Shown: one piece after another, positions 27,270 to 35,757 of the stretch
How the letters are laid out: the number at the start of each line of letters is the position of its first letter
Numbering within the stretch: the first letter of the stretch is position 1
Source of the DNA: DATHZQ01 sp035458525
Lineage (GTDB): Bacteria; Actinomycetota; Acidimicrobiia; Spongiisociales; UBA5794
Direction of reading: 5' to 3'
NCBI GenBank assembly: GCA_035458525.1
Contig: DATHZQ010000093.1
Location: 7,278 to 71,277 of the forward strand
DNA: 64,000 nucleotides
Notes under the pieces: model-generated
Seen by the model: the letters and a program-made list of their open reading frames with translations, nothing else
The model's database searches: none
What the model was told of the DNA's origin: nothing
Made by a program: the position numbers and the translations under genes

Positions 27270-27611
27270 GTGGCAGATACAGAGACGCAGCATTCGGCGC
27301 AGACAGCGTTGCACAAGGCTCGGGTCGCCCTCCAGGCACTCGAGGCCCGCTGCTGCGACCCCGGACGCAGCCCGCGGATGGCCGAACTCGCTCGGATACT
27401 CGATGGCGTCGAGGCACGCCTCCCCGACGCGCTCGCCGACGCTGCGGTGGCCGACGACACGCTCACTGGTCTCGAAGATGCCGGCGCTCAAATCGGCTCC
27501 CTACAGATCGGCTGCTGCGCCCCGAACCGCCTGCCGTTGTATGCCGAGATCCTGAGGGAGCTCACCACGATGCAACTCGAGATCAACCGATCCCTCGGCC
27601 GTAACCACTGA
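27270..27611 (+). CDS. Small protein with two CC-x-P-x-R-x-P repeats
   Basis: 113 residues from a GTG. It contains two related halves: CCDPGRSPRMAELARIL and CCAPNRLPLYAEILREL, each starting with a Cys pair and ending in an amphipathic helix, separated by an acidic helical stretch. The four Cys could bind a metal or form disulfides. No signal peptide is seen. I do not recognise the family. It sits between the sensor kinase and the MerR gene, next to the copper island. Confidence 0.55.
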   Translation: MADTETQHSAQTALHKARVALQALEARCCDPGRSPRMAELARILDGVEARLPDALADAAVADDTLTGLEDAGAQIGSLQIGCCAPNRLPLYAEILRELTTMQLEINRSLGRNH

Positions 27612-27664
27612 TCCGGCGTCGCCCAGACGTCACTGAATCCTGTCTCGGTGGTCGGGGGGAACCG

Positions 27665-28126
27665 CTATTCGTGGCGATGAGCCGCCGGTGCGTGGTGCAG
27701 TCGACGCACGGCATCGTGCGGAACCTCACTTTCGGGCGAGATGGTCTGGCACCGATTGGCGTCGGCACAACCCGCCGGATCGAGCGCTGCCGCCCGGTGC
27801 GCCATCTTCGCCAGCCGGTGCCTCGTGACCTGCAGTTGATCGATCTGCCTGTCGATCTCAGCCACGTGGCTTTCGAGCAGCGCCAAGACGTGGCCACAGG
27901 TCTGCTCGCCTCGATCGCGCATATCGAGAATGGCGCCGATCTCGGCGAGGCTCAACCCGCTCGCCTGTCCGTCGCGGATGAAGCGGATACGAGCAATGGC
28001 CTGCTCGCCGTACTTGCGATAGCCGTTGGCCGTCCGGGACGGTTCCGGCATCACGCCGATCTCTTCGTAGTAGCGAATCGTCTTCGTCGAGACACCCGAA
28101 CGATCGGCGACCTCTCCGATTCTCAT
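27665..28126 (-). CDS. MerR-family metal-responsive regulator
   Basis: 153 residues. MerR helix-turn-helix at 1-70 (MRIGEVADRSGVSTKTIRYY, GYRKYGEQAIARIRFI), a dimerisation helix, and Cys at 77, 120 and 126. A Cys rather than Ser at position 77 is the mark of regulators for divalent ions (Zn, Cd, Pb; ZntR/CadR type), whereas copper sensors (CueR) usually lack it. The tail is His-rich (HHAPAAHRHE). Target genes are not certain. It is divergent from the methyltransferase gene, with a dyad in between. Confidence 0.88.
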   Translation of the reverse strand: MRIGEVADRSGVSTKTIRYYEEIGVMPEPSRTANGYRKYGEQAIARIRFIRDGQASGLSLAEIGAILDMRDRGEQTCGHVLALLESHVAEIDRQIDQLQVTRHRLAKMAHRAAALDPAGCADANRCQTISPESEVPHDAVRRLHHAPAAHRHE

Positions 28127-28182
28127 GTCACCGACTCTACGTGTCTCGCCGACGGGCGACGCCTGCCACTGCGCAAGAGACC

Positions 28183-28199
28183 TACTACGGTCTGTCGTA
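28183..28199. promoter_or_regulatory. Dyad TACTAC-N5-GTCGTA (copper-island site 1)
   Basis: TACTAC GGTCT GTCGTA, with the same half-sites and 5-bp spacing as sites at 30927-30943 and 35630-35646. Its last base is the A of the methyltransferase ATG. It therefore lies where a repressor would block that gene, and 57 bp from the start of merR. It could belong to the BlaI-type repressor. Confidence 0.5.
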
Positions 28200-28891
28200 T
28201 GTCACGGCGCGATGCTCACTCCTGGCGGCTGACGGAATGGCTTCCGTCGGCCACGACTGACGGAAGATGGAGGGAGCCGCAGGCAGCGTTGCACCAACTG
28301 CGCAGGACACTCGCCAACGCGGCTATCGACCTTCGCTACGGCTCACTGCTCGCCATCGACCGTCGGCGAGAAACCGGCCTCTTCTGCGTTTCCAACTCCG
28401 ACTATCGCGTCCTCGCGCAGATATTCCTCGCGCGCATCGCGCCAGACGACGTCCTCGTAGACGTCGGGTGCGGAGCGGGCCGGGTCATCAACTATTGGCT
28501 CCATCTCCACCCGGGCCAACGCATCGTCGGCATCGAAGCGGATCCGGAAATCGCCCGAGCGGTCGCACGTCGGCTGCAGCGCCACACCAATGCGGAGATC
28601 CGGACAGGCGACGGGCCGGCGCTCTTGCCCAGCGACGGGACGCTGTTCTATCTCTTCAACCCGTTCGGGCGCGACACGATGCAACGGCTCTCCGAGCGAG
28701 TCGCCGAGATCGCGGCCTCGTCGTCGCGGCCCGTGCGCATCCTCTACTACAACTGCAAACACGTCGATGTGTTCGACGCTGATGCCAGGTGGGAGGTCGA
28801 GGTCGTTCGCCTCCCGGCACCGCATCATGCCCCGCTGCAACCCCTGGCGGTCATCACGCCGACAAGCGATCGCGCCGAGCGCAGAGGATGA
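28199..28891 (+). CDS. SAM-dependent methyltransferase-like protein
   Basis: 230 residues. The SAM-binding motif VLVDVGCGAGRVINY, an acidic strand end (IVGIEADPE) and FYLFNPFGRDTM at the position of motif IV (NPPY-like) indicate a class I methyltransferase fold. Substrate unknown; NPF suggests N-methylation, as an inference. The ATG at 28199 is chosen because coding signal begins there and it is next to the dyad site. Only 66 bp separate it from the DUF3105 gene. Confidence 0.75.
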   Translation: MSRRDAHSWRLTEWLPSATTDGRWREPQAALHQLRRTLANAAIDLRYGSLLAIDRRRETGLFCVSNSDYRVLAQIFLARIAPDDVLVDVGCGAGRVINYWLHLHPGQRIVGIEADPEIARAVARRLQRHTNAEIRTGDGPALLPSDGTLFYLFNPFGRDTMQRLSERVAEIAASSSRPVRILYYNCKHVDVFDADARWEVEVVRLPAPHHAPLQPLAVITPTSDRAERRG

Positions 28892-28957
28892 CCCGATGGA
28901 ACTCCCCGCGCATCTACGATAATATGTCGCAGCAAACGGCGGGCCGGGGAGGGCTCG

Positions 28958-29572
28958 GTGGGCAACACACCGAAGATCAAGCGTCGCAAGGACACGAAGA
29001 AGCCACAGCAGGCCGCCGGGGCCATCGGGGCGCCGTGGCTCCGCAGGGTGGGGATCGGGGTCGGGGTCGCCGCAGTTCTCGGCTTTGCGGTGTTCATGGC
29101 TCTCGGTGATCCGCCCATACCGGACGGTGCCCCGGAGGGAACACGTGAGGTCGATGTCGCGGGCGCCCAGCACGTCGATGGAGACATTCACGACGAGACG
29201 GACGGCGAAACGCCCGCCGGCGGCGACCACAACGCTGTGTGGCTGAACTGTGGCGTCTACGACGAGACCGTCGACTCGGAGTTCGCCGTGCACTCGCTGG
29301 AGCACGGCGCGGTGTGGATCACCTACGGATCGAGTCTCGACGGAGCCGGCGTCGACACGCTGCGAGGCGTCGCATCGAGCCGCGCCAAGGTGATCGTCAG
29401 CCCCGTTCCGAACCAGCAACCACCGGTCCGGGCGACTGCCTGGGGATACCAGCTCGACCTCGAGGATCCGGGTGATCTCCGTTTGCGCCAATTCGTCAGC
29501 GAGTTCGAAGGAAGCCCCAACGCGCCCGAGCCCGGCGGGCTGTGCACCGGCGGCACCGGCCAACCTTCGTAG
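28958..29572 (+). CDS. DUF3105 membrane-anchored protein
   Basis: 204 residues from a GTG with GGGAGGG upstream. A basic N-terminus, one membrane helix (VGIGVGVAAVLGFAVFMAL) and an external DUF3105 domain (NAVWLNCGVYDETVDSEFAV, HSLEHGAVWITY) with conserved His and Cys. Function is unknown. The His-rich HVDGDIHDE and the setting next to copper genes would fit metal binding, as an inference. Confidence 0.83.
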   Translation: MGNTPKIKRRKDTKKPQQAAGAIGAPWLRRVGIGVGVAAVLGFAVFMALGDPPIPDGAPEGTREVDVAGAQHVDGDIHDETDGETPAGGDHNAVWLNCGVYDETVDSEFAVHSLEHGAVWITYGSSLDGAGVDTLRGVASSRAKVIVSPVPNQQPPVRATAWGYQLDLEDPGDLRLRQFVSEFEGSPNAPEPGGLCTGGTGQPS

Positions 29573-29578
29573 CCGAGC

Positions 29579-30526
29579 TCACAGGTGACAGAACGGCGCC
29601 ACGACCGCCAGATGGTGGGTATGGCCAATCCAGGCCATGAGCACGGCGCCCGCCAGCGCGACGCCGGAAACAACACTCAGCCAGACCGCAGCCGCGACCA
29701 CGGACGATCCGCGAGGGGCCCGCGCCAACATGCGCATCCGCTCCTCGGTGAGGATCGACGGGGAGAAGGCGAGCCCAGCCCATGAGACCGGCACCGGCGC
29801 GACCGCCACCTTTCGGATCGCCTCCCTCACCTCCATCCGCCTGGGGCAGGCGGCACCGGCCGCTGACTCGTCGGCGGACCGCTCCAACCCGAACCGCCAC
29901 GCCTGAACGCTCCTCCCGAACAGCGGCATCCACGAGAAACAGCGAGCAAGTCCGCCCAGTATCAGTTGGTGGCGGTGGTGACCAAGCTCGACATGAGCAC
30001 GCTCATGCTCGAGCACCACGGCTAGCTCACGGTCCTCCAAGCTTTGCAGCAGCCCTGAGCTCACGACGATGCGCGCAGGGGCGCCAGGAAGGGCCATCGC
30101 CAGAGAACGCGCCACGTCGACGACGACCACATCGCATCCATCGACCCGAGCAATCGGCCGTCCAAGCACTACGGTGAAATCCCAGAGAGCGCGCCGGTCT
30201 CGGACAGCCTTGAGCATCCCGGTCGCCATCGTGATCGGCAGAGCCACGGAGGCGACAGCTGCCACCCAGCCCGTCACCGCTCCACCCGGGACAAGGTGAC
30301 CAGCCACGCGCTCGCACAACGACGCAAGCTGCGTGAGCCCAAAAGCACGCAGAACGGTCGGCACCGCGGCCAGCATGAGGGCGGCCTCGATGAAGACGAC
30401 CCCGGCAACGATGCTCAGCGCCACAGCCCCGACGTAGCGATTCGGTGCAACGTGCCTGCTGGGTCGAAGGGATACGCCGGGCGCTGCGAGGAGCCCCACA
30501 GCAACGGCGAAGAGGAGAACGCTCAC
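29579..30526 (-). CDS. M56-family (BlaR1-type) membrane metallopeptidase
   Basis: 315 residues, several membrane helices, zinc motif HERAH (174-178) followed by GHHRHQL, the M56/BlaR1 arrangement. No penicillin-binding sensor domain is attached, unlike BlaR1. Members of this group cleave or otherwise inactivate the partner BlaI repressor. The start overlaps the repressor gene's stop (GTGA). Given the surroundings, the signal is more likely copper or envelope stress than beta-lactam. Confidence 0.85.
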   Translation of the reverse strand: MSVLLFAVAVGLLAAPGVSLRPSRHVAPNRYVGAVALSIVAGVVFIEAALMLAAVPTVLRAFGLTQLASLCERVAGHLVPGGAVTGWVAAVASVALPITMATGMLKAVRDRRALWDFTVVLGRPIARVDGCDVVVVDVARSLAMALPGAPARIVVSSGLLQSLEDRELAVVLEHERAHVELGHHRHQLILGGLARCFSWMPLFGRSVQAWRFGLERSADESAAGAACPRRMEVREAIRKVAVAPVPVSWAGLAFSPSILTEERMRMLARAPRGSSVVAAAVWLSVVSGVALAGAVLMAWIGHTHHLAVVAPFCHL

Positions 30527-30927
30527 GGGCTTTCGAGGACTCGACGCAACCGAGCACGGTCGTCGGCATCAAGCTCATCGACGAAGCGGCTCAGAGCCCG
30601 ATCGCGGTCGGAGGCGATGGCCAGCATCTCCGCCATCTGCGAGGCGGCGAATTCCTCCTGCCCGAGCACAGGGCCGTACTCGTAGGCACGCCCTCGCTTG
30701 CGCCGGTCCAGGCGGCCCTTCTTCCACAGGCGGTTCATCACGGTCATCACCGTCGTATAGGCGAGGGCATCGCCTCCGGCCATCTGCTCCTGCACTTCGC
30801 CGGGAGTCAGCCAATCGTCGGCACCCCAAAGGACGTCCATCACTGCATTCTCGAGCACAGGCCGCCGCGCCACGCTTCGCCTCCGTCTGCCGGGCCGTCG
30901 CCGGAGCGTAGCAGCCGACGCAGACAT
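30523..30927 (-). CDS. BlaI/MecI/CopY-family repressor
   Basis: 134 residues. A basic N-terminal arm (RRRPGRRRRSV), the winged helix of the family (VLENAVMDVLWGADDWLTPGE, AYTTVMTVMNRLWKKGRL, RRKRGRAYEYGP) and a C-terminal dimerisation helix. It is expected to bind TACA/TGTA-type dyads and be removed by the M56 peptidase. I chose the ATG at 30927. It is nearly leaderless (TATACT 12 bases upstream) and overlaps site 2. It is divergent from the SHOCT/copper ATPase operon. Confidence 0.88.
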   Translation of the reverse strand: MSASAATLRRRPGRRRRSVARRPVLENAVMDVLWGADDWLTPGEVQEQMAGGDALAYTTVMTVMNRLWKKGRLDRRKRGRAYEYGPVLGQEEFAASQMAEMLAIASDRDRALSRFVDELDADDRARLRRVLESP

Positions 30928-30943
30928 GCGACGTTTTGTAGTA
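30927..30943. promoter_or_regulatory. Dyad TACTAC-N5-GTCGCA (copper-island site 2) at the BlaI-type gene
   Basis: On the minus strand TACTAC AAAAC GTCGCA, overlapping the repressor's start codon and its TATACT -10 box (30945-30940). The position suits autorepression and control of the divergent copper ATPase operon 81 bp away. Confidence 0.6.
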
Positions 30944-30957
30944 TATGAATCCCTGCC

Positions 30958-30986
30958 TTGACATTCCAGCCGACCGAAAGATGTAC
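30958..30986 (+). promoter_or_regulatory. Promoter of the SHOCT-copper ATPase-cytochrome operon
   Basis: A perfect -35 box TTGACA at 30958-30963, 17-bp spacer, and a weak -10 at 30981-30986 (ATGTAC). It would give a leader of about 15 bases ahead of the strong AAGGAGG ribosome binding site. The poor -10 box suggests activation or MerR-type control, an inference. Confidence 0.45.
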
Positions 30987-31007
30987 AGCGCTTCAAGGAG
31001 GTCAGCG

Positions 31008-31310
31008 ATGACGATCACATCAACGTTTGCGACCGCTGTCGTACCGTTGCTCGCAGACGCCGGAGACTGGGACCACATGGGCGGATGGGGCTGGGGCATG
31101 GCGATCACCGGGTGGGTGTTCATGCTGTCGCTCATCGCGCTCGCCGGTTGGGCGATCTGGGCCGCATCGACTGGCCCGGAGCGGACCGAAGGTGGCCCAG
31201 ACGAGACGGCTCACGCCAAGTCAGTTCTCGCCGAGCGCTACGCCCGCGGCGAGATCGACAGGGACGAGTACCTCGAGCGGCGCCGGGATCTGGAGACCCA
31301 CCATGGATGA
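31008..31310 (+). CDS. SHOCT-domain membrane protein
   Basis: 100 residues. One membrane helix (MAITGWVFMLSLIALAGWAI) after a Trp/Gly-rich stretch, then a SHOCT motif (LAERYARGEIDRDEYLERR) at the C-terminus. It is first in the copper operon; the next ATG overlaps its stop by 8 bp. SHOCT segments often mediate oligomerisation. A role in copper handling is inferred from the operon. Confidence 0.85.
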   Translation: MTITSTFATAVVPLLADAGDWDHMGGWGWGMAITGWVFMLSLIALAGWAIWAASTGPERTEGGPDETAHAKSVLAERYARGEIDRDEYLERRRDLETHHG

Positions 31311-33381
31311 GCTCGCAGCAACGGACACCGGCACGACGCACGAAGGCCACGCGTCCACAACCGCAACCGCAGCCACCGCTCCGCACGACCATGGTGGGCA
31401 CGACAAGCACGAGGGGCACAGTCCCGAGATGTTCCGGGACCGGCTGTGGGTGAGCCTGATCCTCACAGTGCCAATCCTCTATTTCTCCGAGCAAATCCAG
31501 GAGTGGTTTGGCTACGAGGCGGTGACTTTTCCCGGCAACGAGTGGGTCAGCCCAATTCTCTCGACCGTCCTCTTCGTCTACGCCGGAGGCGTCTTCCTCC
31601 GAGGGGGACTCCGTGAGCTACGCGCCCGCGAGCCGGGCATGATGACCTTGATCTCCATCGCGATCTCCGTTGCATACTTCTACAGCATGGCCGTCTCGCT
31701 CGGCCTGGACGGCGACCCGTTCTACTGGGAACTGGCGACGCTGCTCGACGTCATGCTCCTCGGACACTGGATGGAGATGCGTTCGATTCAGTCGGCGTCG
31801 CGGGCACTCGAGCACCTCGCCGCGATGGTCCCATCGATAGCGCACCGGGTCGAGGCCGACGGCACTGTGGCCGACGTCGAGGTTGCATCGCTCCTCGCCG
31901 GCGACCAGATACTCATTCGACCCGGGGAGCAGGTTCCGGCGGACGGTGACGTGCTCGAGGGAACTTCCTCGATGAACGAGGCGTTCCTCACGGGCGAGTC
32001 CCGGCCGGTGCGCCGGACCCTCGGGGACGAGGTCATCGCTGGTGCTGTGAATGGCGAAGGAGCTCTGACCTTGCAGGTGACCCGCACCGGCGATGCCACC
32101 ACGCTGAGCCAGATCATGCGGCTCGTGGAAGAGGCCCAGCAATCGCGAAGCCGGTTCCAGGCGCTCGCCGACCGTGCGGCCTACTGGCTTACCGTGATTG
32201 CGATCGGTGTTGCGGTCCCGACGTTCATCGGTTGGGCGGCCTTTGGCGGAGAGGGCATCACCTTTGCGGTCGCCAGGGCAGTGACCGTGCTCGTAATCGC
32301 CTGCCCCCATGCGCTTGGACTCGCCATTCCGCTGGTCAACATGAATGCGACCGGAGTCGCAGCGAGGAACGGGATTCTCGTCCGCAACCGCGAGGCGTTC
32401 GAGCGAGGAAGGAACATCTCGTTTGTCGCTTTCGACAAGACGGGAACGCTGACGGAGGGCCGGTTCGTTGTGACCGACATCACGACAAATGGCACTCCCG
32501 ACGAGCAAGTCCTCGCAATAGGAGCCGGGATTGAGAAGGCGTCAGAGCACCCGCTCGCCGCGGCCATCGTGACCTCAGCCCAAGAGCGGGGGATCGAGCC
32601 AGCACAAGCGGGTTCGATCGCAGCCATCCCCGGCAATGGGATCGAGGGCATCGTGGACACCAATACGGTGCGGGTCGGCCGACCCGAGTGGGCCGCAGAG
32701 CTCGGATTGACGATTGGAGACGAACTCGCCGCAGCCTTGGCGAGGGCCGACGACCGTGGTGAGAGCGCAATCGCCGTCATGACCGACCGCGAGGTCGTCG
32801 GCGTCATCGCGCTCGCTGACAAGGTGCGAGATTCCGCACGGGCCACGGTTCAGGAGTTGAAGTCCCGGGGAGTGACGCCGGTGATGATCACCGGCGACGC
32901 CCACGCCGTCGCAGGAACCGTTGCCGCCGATCTCGGAATCGACCGCTACTACGCTCGCGTGCTACCCCAGGACAAAGCGCGCATCGTCAACGAACTGAAG
33001 ACCGAAGGACCGACCGCATTCGTTGGCGACGGCATCAACGATGCCCCTGCCCTGCTCGCCGCCGACATCGGGATCGCCATCGGCGCTGGTACCAACGTCG
33101 CGATCGAATCGGCCGATCTGGTTCTCGTCGAGGACGACCCAGCCGATGTGGTTCGGACGTTGATGCTCTCGGACGCAACCCGCCGCAAGATGGTGCAGAA
33201 TCTCGGCTGGGCTACGGGCTACAACACGGTGGCCATTCCCCTCGCGGCCGGCGTCGGAGTTGCGTTTGGCGTTCTGCTGCAGCCTGCCGTGGGCGCACTC
33301 TTCATGAGCCTGTCCACCGTTATCGTTGCGGTCAATGCGCTGCTCTTGAAGCGAGTCGACCTCTCGATGTCCAGGAACTGA
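31303..33381 (+). CDS. copB: CopB-type P1B copper-exporting ATPase
   Basis: 692 residues. A His-rich N-terminus (HEGH...HDHGGHDKHEGH) instead of a CxxC domain, eight membrane helices, metal site Cys334-Pro335-His336, phosphorylation site DKTGT (Asp378), HP motif (SEHPLAAAIV), and hinge VGDGINDAPALL. CPH with a His-rich tail defines the CopB group, which exports Cu(I)/Cu(II) or Ag. It starts inside the SHOCT gene's end, so translation is coupled. Confidence 0.95.
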   Translation: MDELAATDTGTTHEGHASTTATAATAPHDHGGHDKHEGHSPEMFRDRLWVSLILTVPILYFSEQIQEWFGYEAVTFPGNEWVSPILSTVLFVYAGGVFLRGGLRELRAREPGMMTLISIAISVAYFYSMAVSLGLDGDPFYWELATLLDVMLLGHWMEMRSIQSASRALEHLAAMVPSIAHRVEADGTVADVEVASLLAGDQILIRPGEQVPADGDVLEGTSSMNEAFLTGESRPVRRTLGDEVIAGAVNGEGALTLQVTRTGDATTLSQIMRLVEEAQQSRSRFQALADRAAYWLTVIAIGVAVPTFIGWAAFGGEGITFAVARAVTVLVIACPHALGLAIPLVNMNATGVAARNGILVRNREAFERGRNISFVAFDKTGTLTEGRFVVTDITTNGTPDEQVLAIGAGIEKASEHPLAAAIVTSAQERGIEPAQAGSIAAIPGNGIEGIVDTNTVRVGRPEWAAELGLTIGDELAAALARADDRGESAIAVMTDREVVGVIALADKVRDSARATVQELKSRGVTPVMITGDAHAVAGTVAADLGIDRYYARVLPQDKARIVNELKTEGPTAFVGDGINDAPALLAADIGIAIGAGTNVAIESADLVLVEDDPADVVRTLMLSDATRRKMVQNLGWATGYNTVAIPLAAGVGVAFGVLLQPAVGALFMSLSTVIVAVNALLLKRVDLSMSRN

Positions 33382-33393
33382 GGGAATCCGCCA

Positions 33394-33840
33394 ATGCCAT
33401 TCGATGACTGCGACGCTCTCCCGCTGCGAGCCTCGCGTAGCTGGCGCACACTGGCCGCTGTGACTGCGCTCGCCCTGCTGTCGGCGGCCTGCGGCTCGGA
33501 GACTTCAGGTGACGAGGAGGACCATGGCATTCCGCCTCAAGACACCGAGCTCGTGGCGCTGGGGTCGGAGATCTACGCAGGACATTGCGCCGAGTGCCAC
33601 GGCACTGACCTGCGCGGAACGGACAGGGGACCATCCCACCTCTCGGAGGTCTACGAACCGAACCACCATGCGGACGGGGCATTCATCCTGGCCATCCAGC
33701 GCGGATCGCCCGCCCACCATTGGCGGTTTGGGGACATGCCAAGGATTGAGGGCCTCGACGGCGACGACATCGCCGCCGTCACTGCATACGTACGAGAGCA
33801 GCAGCGCATCGAGGGATTCGAACCGTACCCACCGCCCTGA
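33394..33840 (+). CDS. Cytochrome c-type lipoprotein
   Basis: 148 residues. Lipobox LSAAC (Cys33), then a class I cytochrome c domain with haem-binding CAECH (65-69) and a distal Met in FGDMPRI. It is an extracytoplasmic electron carrier anchored to the membrane. It is last in the copper ATPase operon, 12 bp after the ATPase. It might pass electrons to or from the multicopper oxidase nearby, which is an inference. Confidence 0.87.
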   Translation: MPFDDCDALPLRASRSWRTLAAVTALALLSAACGSETSGDEEDHGIPPQDTELVALGSEIYAGHCAECHGTDLRGTDRGPSHLSEVYEPNHHADGAFILAIQRGSPAHHWRFGDMPRIEGLDGDDIAAVTAYVREQQRIEGFEPYPPP

Positions 33841-33894
33841 GCAGACATCCGCAGGAGACGGGCGTACACGATTCTGCGTGACGTATTGCCTCCG

Positions 33895-35451
33895 CTAGGA
33901 CGCGGCGCCTACGAGGGCTGCCGTTGCGGCAACCACGCCAACGAGCACAGAGCCCTCGATGCGGACAACCCGGCGCAGCCGATCTCCAACGGCCTCCTGA
34001 CCCTCGTCTGCGTCCAGATACGGAACGACGAATCGATGGTTGTAGCCGCCCAGACCCACGGCGATCCCGACCAAGGCCAACTTGAGCAGGAGGAATCGGC
34101 CCCAGGGGGTGGAGATCAGCTCACTGGGCGAGTCGAGGATTGCCCATGTCAACGCCAATCCGGCGACGGCGACCGCCGCCAGCGCGATAGCGGCGACACT
34201 CGAAAAGCGAACGGCGAGCTCGGCAGCCTCGAGTCGAACGCCTCGGCGCCGCCTCCAGGCCAGCAGCCTGCCGAGCATCAGCACACCACCTACCCACACG
34301 CCCGCTGCCACGACGTGAGTTACGGCGGCAAGCCGAACCACGACGGCCGGCGTGGTGGTCACGGTGTGGCCATCGAAGAGGTAGGACAGCGCAACTGCGA
34401 CTGCTCCCGCGATCGCGACGGTGGAACCGGCGAGGTTGAGTCGGTAGCGCGTGATCGGAGCCGAGGTCAGGAGAGCCGGGCCCGAGCTAGCGGGCGCACC
34501 ATCCACTGGAGCGTAAGCGTCACCGTCGTGACGGTCCGATGCGGGCCGAACTTCCGCCGACGTCCCGCGCAGCAGTGCAATGCCGCCGCCAATCCGGAGC
34601 ACGACGGCGACGCCGAATGGGCTGATGAGTGCGGCCAGCAGTCCGGCCGGCAAGATGGCGTCCAACAGCGAGCCAGACAGCATCATGCTCGTTCCGAGGA
34701 CCTCGAGGGCGGTACCCGCCACGATGGCAACTCCAGAACGACGAATCCAAAACGTCGCCTCCGCTACCTCCCGCGGACTCCCCACCAACGTCGTTGCAGC
34801 GAAGGCGATCACGCCCAGCCCGACGAGTGCGCCCAGCAACGAGAGCCAGCGCCCCATTCGAGCGATTCCGTCGCCCGGAGGCGGCTCGGCCTCGATCAGA
34901 GCTGCTGCGGCGAGCGCGGCGTTCGGGGCGACATGCGCACCGTCTGCTCCAACAGCTTCACCGGCAGCGTCGGAGCGACCGGCTTCCGATTGAGCTGTTT
35001 CCGATTGGCTCGGTCCGGCTGGCGATGTCTCGGACTGTGCCGCTTCGGGTTGCGGTGGTGGCACCGGTCCGGCGCTCGTGAGGGTGAACCCGATCAAGCC
35101 TGATCGCGGGTGCGCATCGCCCGCACGCACGGTCCACGACACTGCGTACGCTCCATCCTCGAGCGACGCATCCGGAACGATGACGAGCCGATCCTCCGCG
35201 GGCTGCTCGACTGCGATCAGCTGCTCCTCGCCCGTCGCATCGATCAGAATGAGACCCTCTCCCGCAAGGGCGACGCTTGCGCTGAACGTCAGCTCGATGT
35301 GCGCCGGGCTCGTGTCGAGGTTGGACCCATCCATTGGGTCACTTGCCGCAAGGTCCACATGAGCGGCGGCAGGCGTCGCCTGCGCAAGGACGAAACCGGC
35401 CACGAGGGCGAACGCCAACAGGGCACGCACACGTCTGACGAGATGCTCCAC
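33895..35451 (-). CDS. CopC-CopD fusion copper protein
   Basis: 518 residues. Signal peptide ending ATPAAA, so His of HVDLAASDPMDGSNL becomes the N-terminal copper ligand (CopC type). The CopC domain runs to about 128 with GDAHPRSGLIGF, a Pro/Ser/Glu linker follows, and then a CopD membrane domain with about eight helices (FDGHTVTTTP; THVVAAGVWVGGVLMLG). Such fusions take copper up or pass it across the membrane. It converges on the cytochrome gene. Site 3 lies 180 bp upstream. Confidence 0.9.
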   Translation of the reverse strand: MEHLVRRVRALLAFALVAGFVLAQATPAAAHVDLAASDPMDGSNLDTSPAHIELTFSASVALAGEGLILIDATGEEQLIAVEQPAEDRLVIVPDASLEDGAYAVSWTVRAGDAHPRSGLIGFTLTSAGPVPPPQPEAAQSETSPAGPSQSETAQSEAGRSDAAGEAVGADGAHVAPNAALAAAALIEAEPPPGDGIARMGRWLSLLGALVGLGVIAFAATTLVGSPREVAEATFWIRRSGVAIVAGTALEVLGTSMMLSGSLLDAILPAGLLAALISPFGVAVVLRIGGGIALLRGTSAEVRPASDRHDGDAYAPVDGAPASSGPALLTSAPITRYRLNLAGSTVAIAGAVAVALSYLFDGHTVTTTPAVVVRLAAVTHVVAAGVWVGGVLMLGRLLAWRRRRGVRLEAAELAVRFSSVAAIALAAVAVAGLALTWAILDSPSELISTPWGRFLLLKLALVGIAVGLGGYNHRFVVPYLDADEGQEAVGDRLRRVVRIEGSVLVGVVAATAALVGAAS

Positions 35452-35757
35452 GGCTTTGGCTCCTCCTACCGAGCGTGCAAACCTTGCCGTTCCTGATCCG
35501 GCGCTGACTCGACGATGGTCGCGGTGACGCGCTGCAAAGCGGCCCGAGCGAAACGGGCCGTCGCACAGTTCGGAAGGCGGCGCAAAGCGTGCACAGGTAC
35601 CTCGGAATCGGCTACCGAAGGCGGCATACTACGACGTTGCGTCGTATAGCCAAGTCATCGGACGACCAGCGGACGGTCCGCGTGTCACGAACTCAGCAGC
35701 GTCAGGGGCGGGATCACCGCCCCCAACGCCTTCCGTTGCCCTCCGATCGACTGGGAA
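35452..35757. other. Upstream region of copCD holding a perfect dyad
   Basis: No gene is visible on either strand. The only structured element is the dyad at 35630-35646, listed separately. The segment separates the multicopper oxidase stop from the copCD start, so it must hold the copCD promoter. Confidence 0.5.
35630..35646. promoter_or_regulatory. Perfect dyad TACGAC-N5-GTCGTA (copper-island site 3)
   Basis: TACGAC GTTGC GTCGTA, exact 6-bp arms, preceded by another TAC (TACTACGAC). Same half-site and spacing as sites 1 and 2. It is the likely operator for copCD. Confidence 0.6.
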
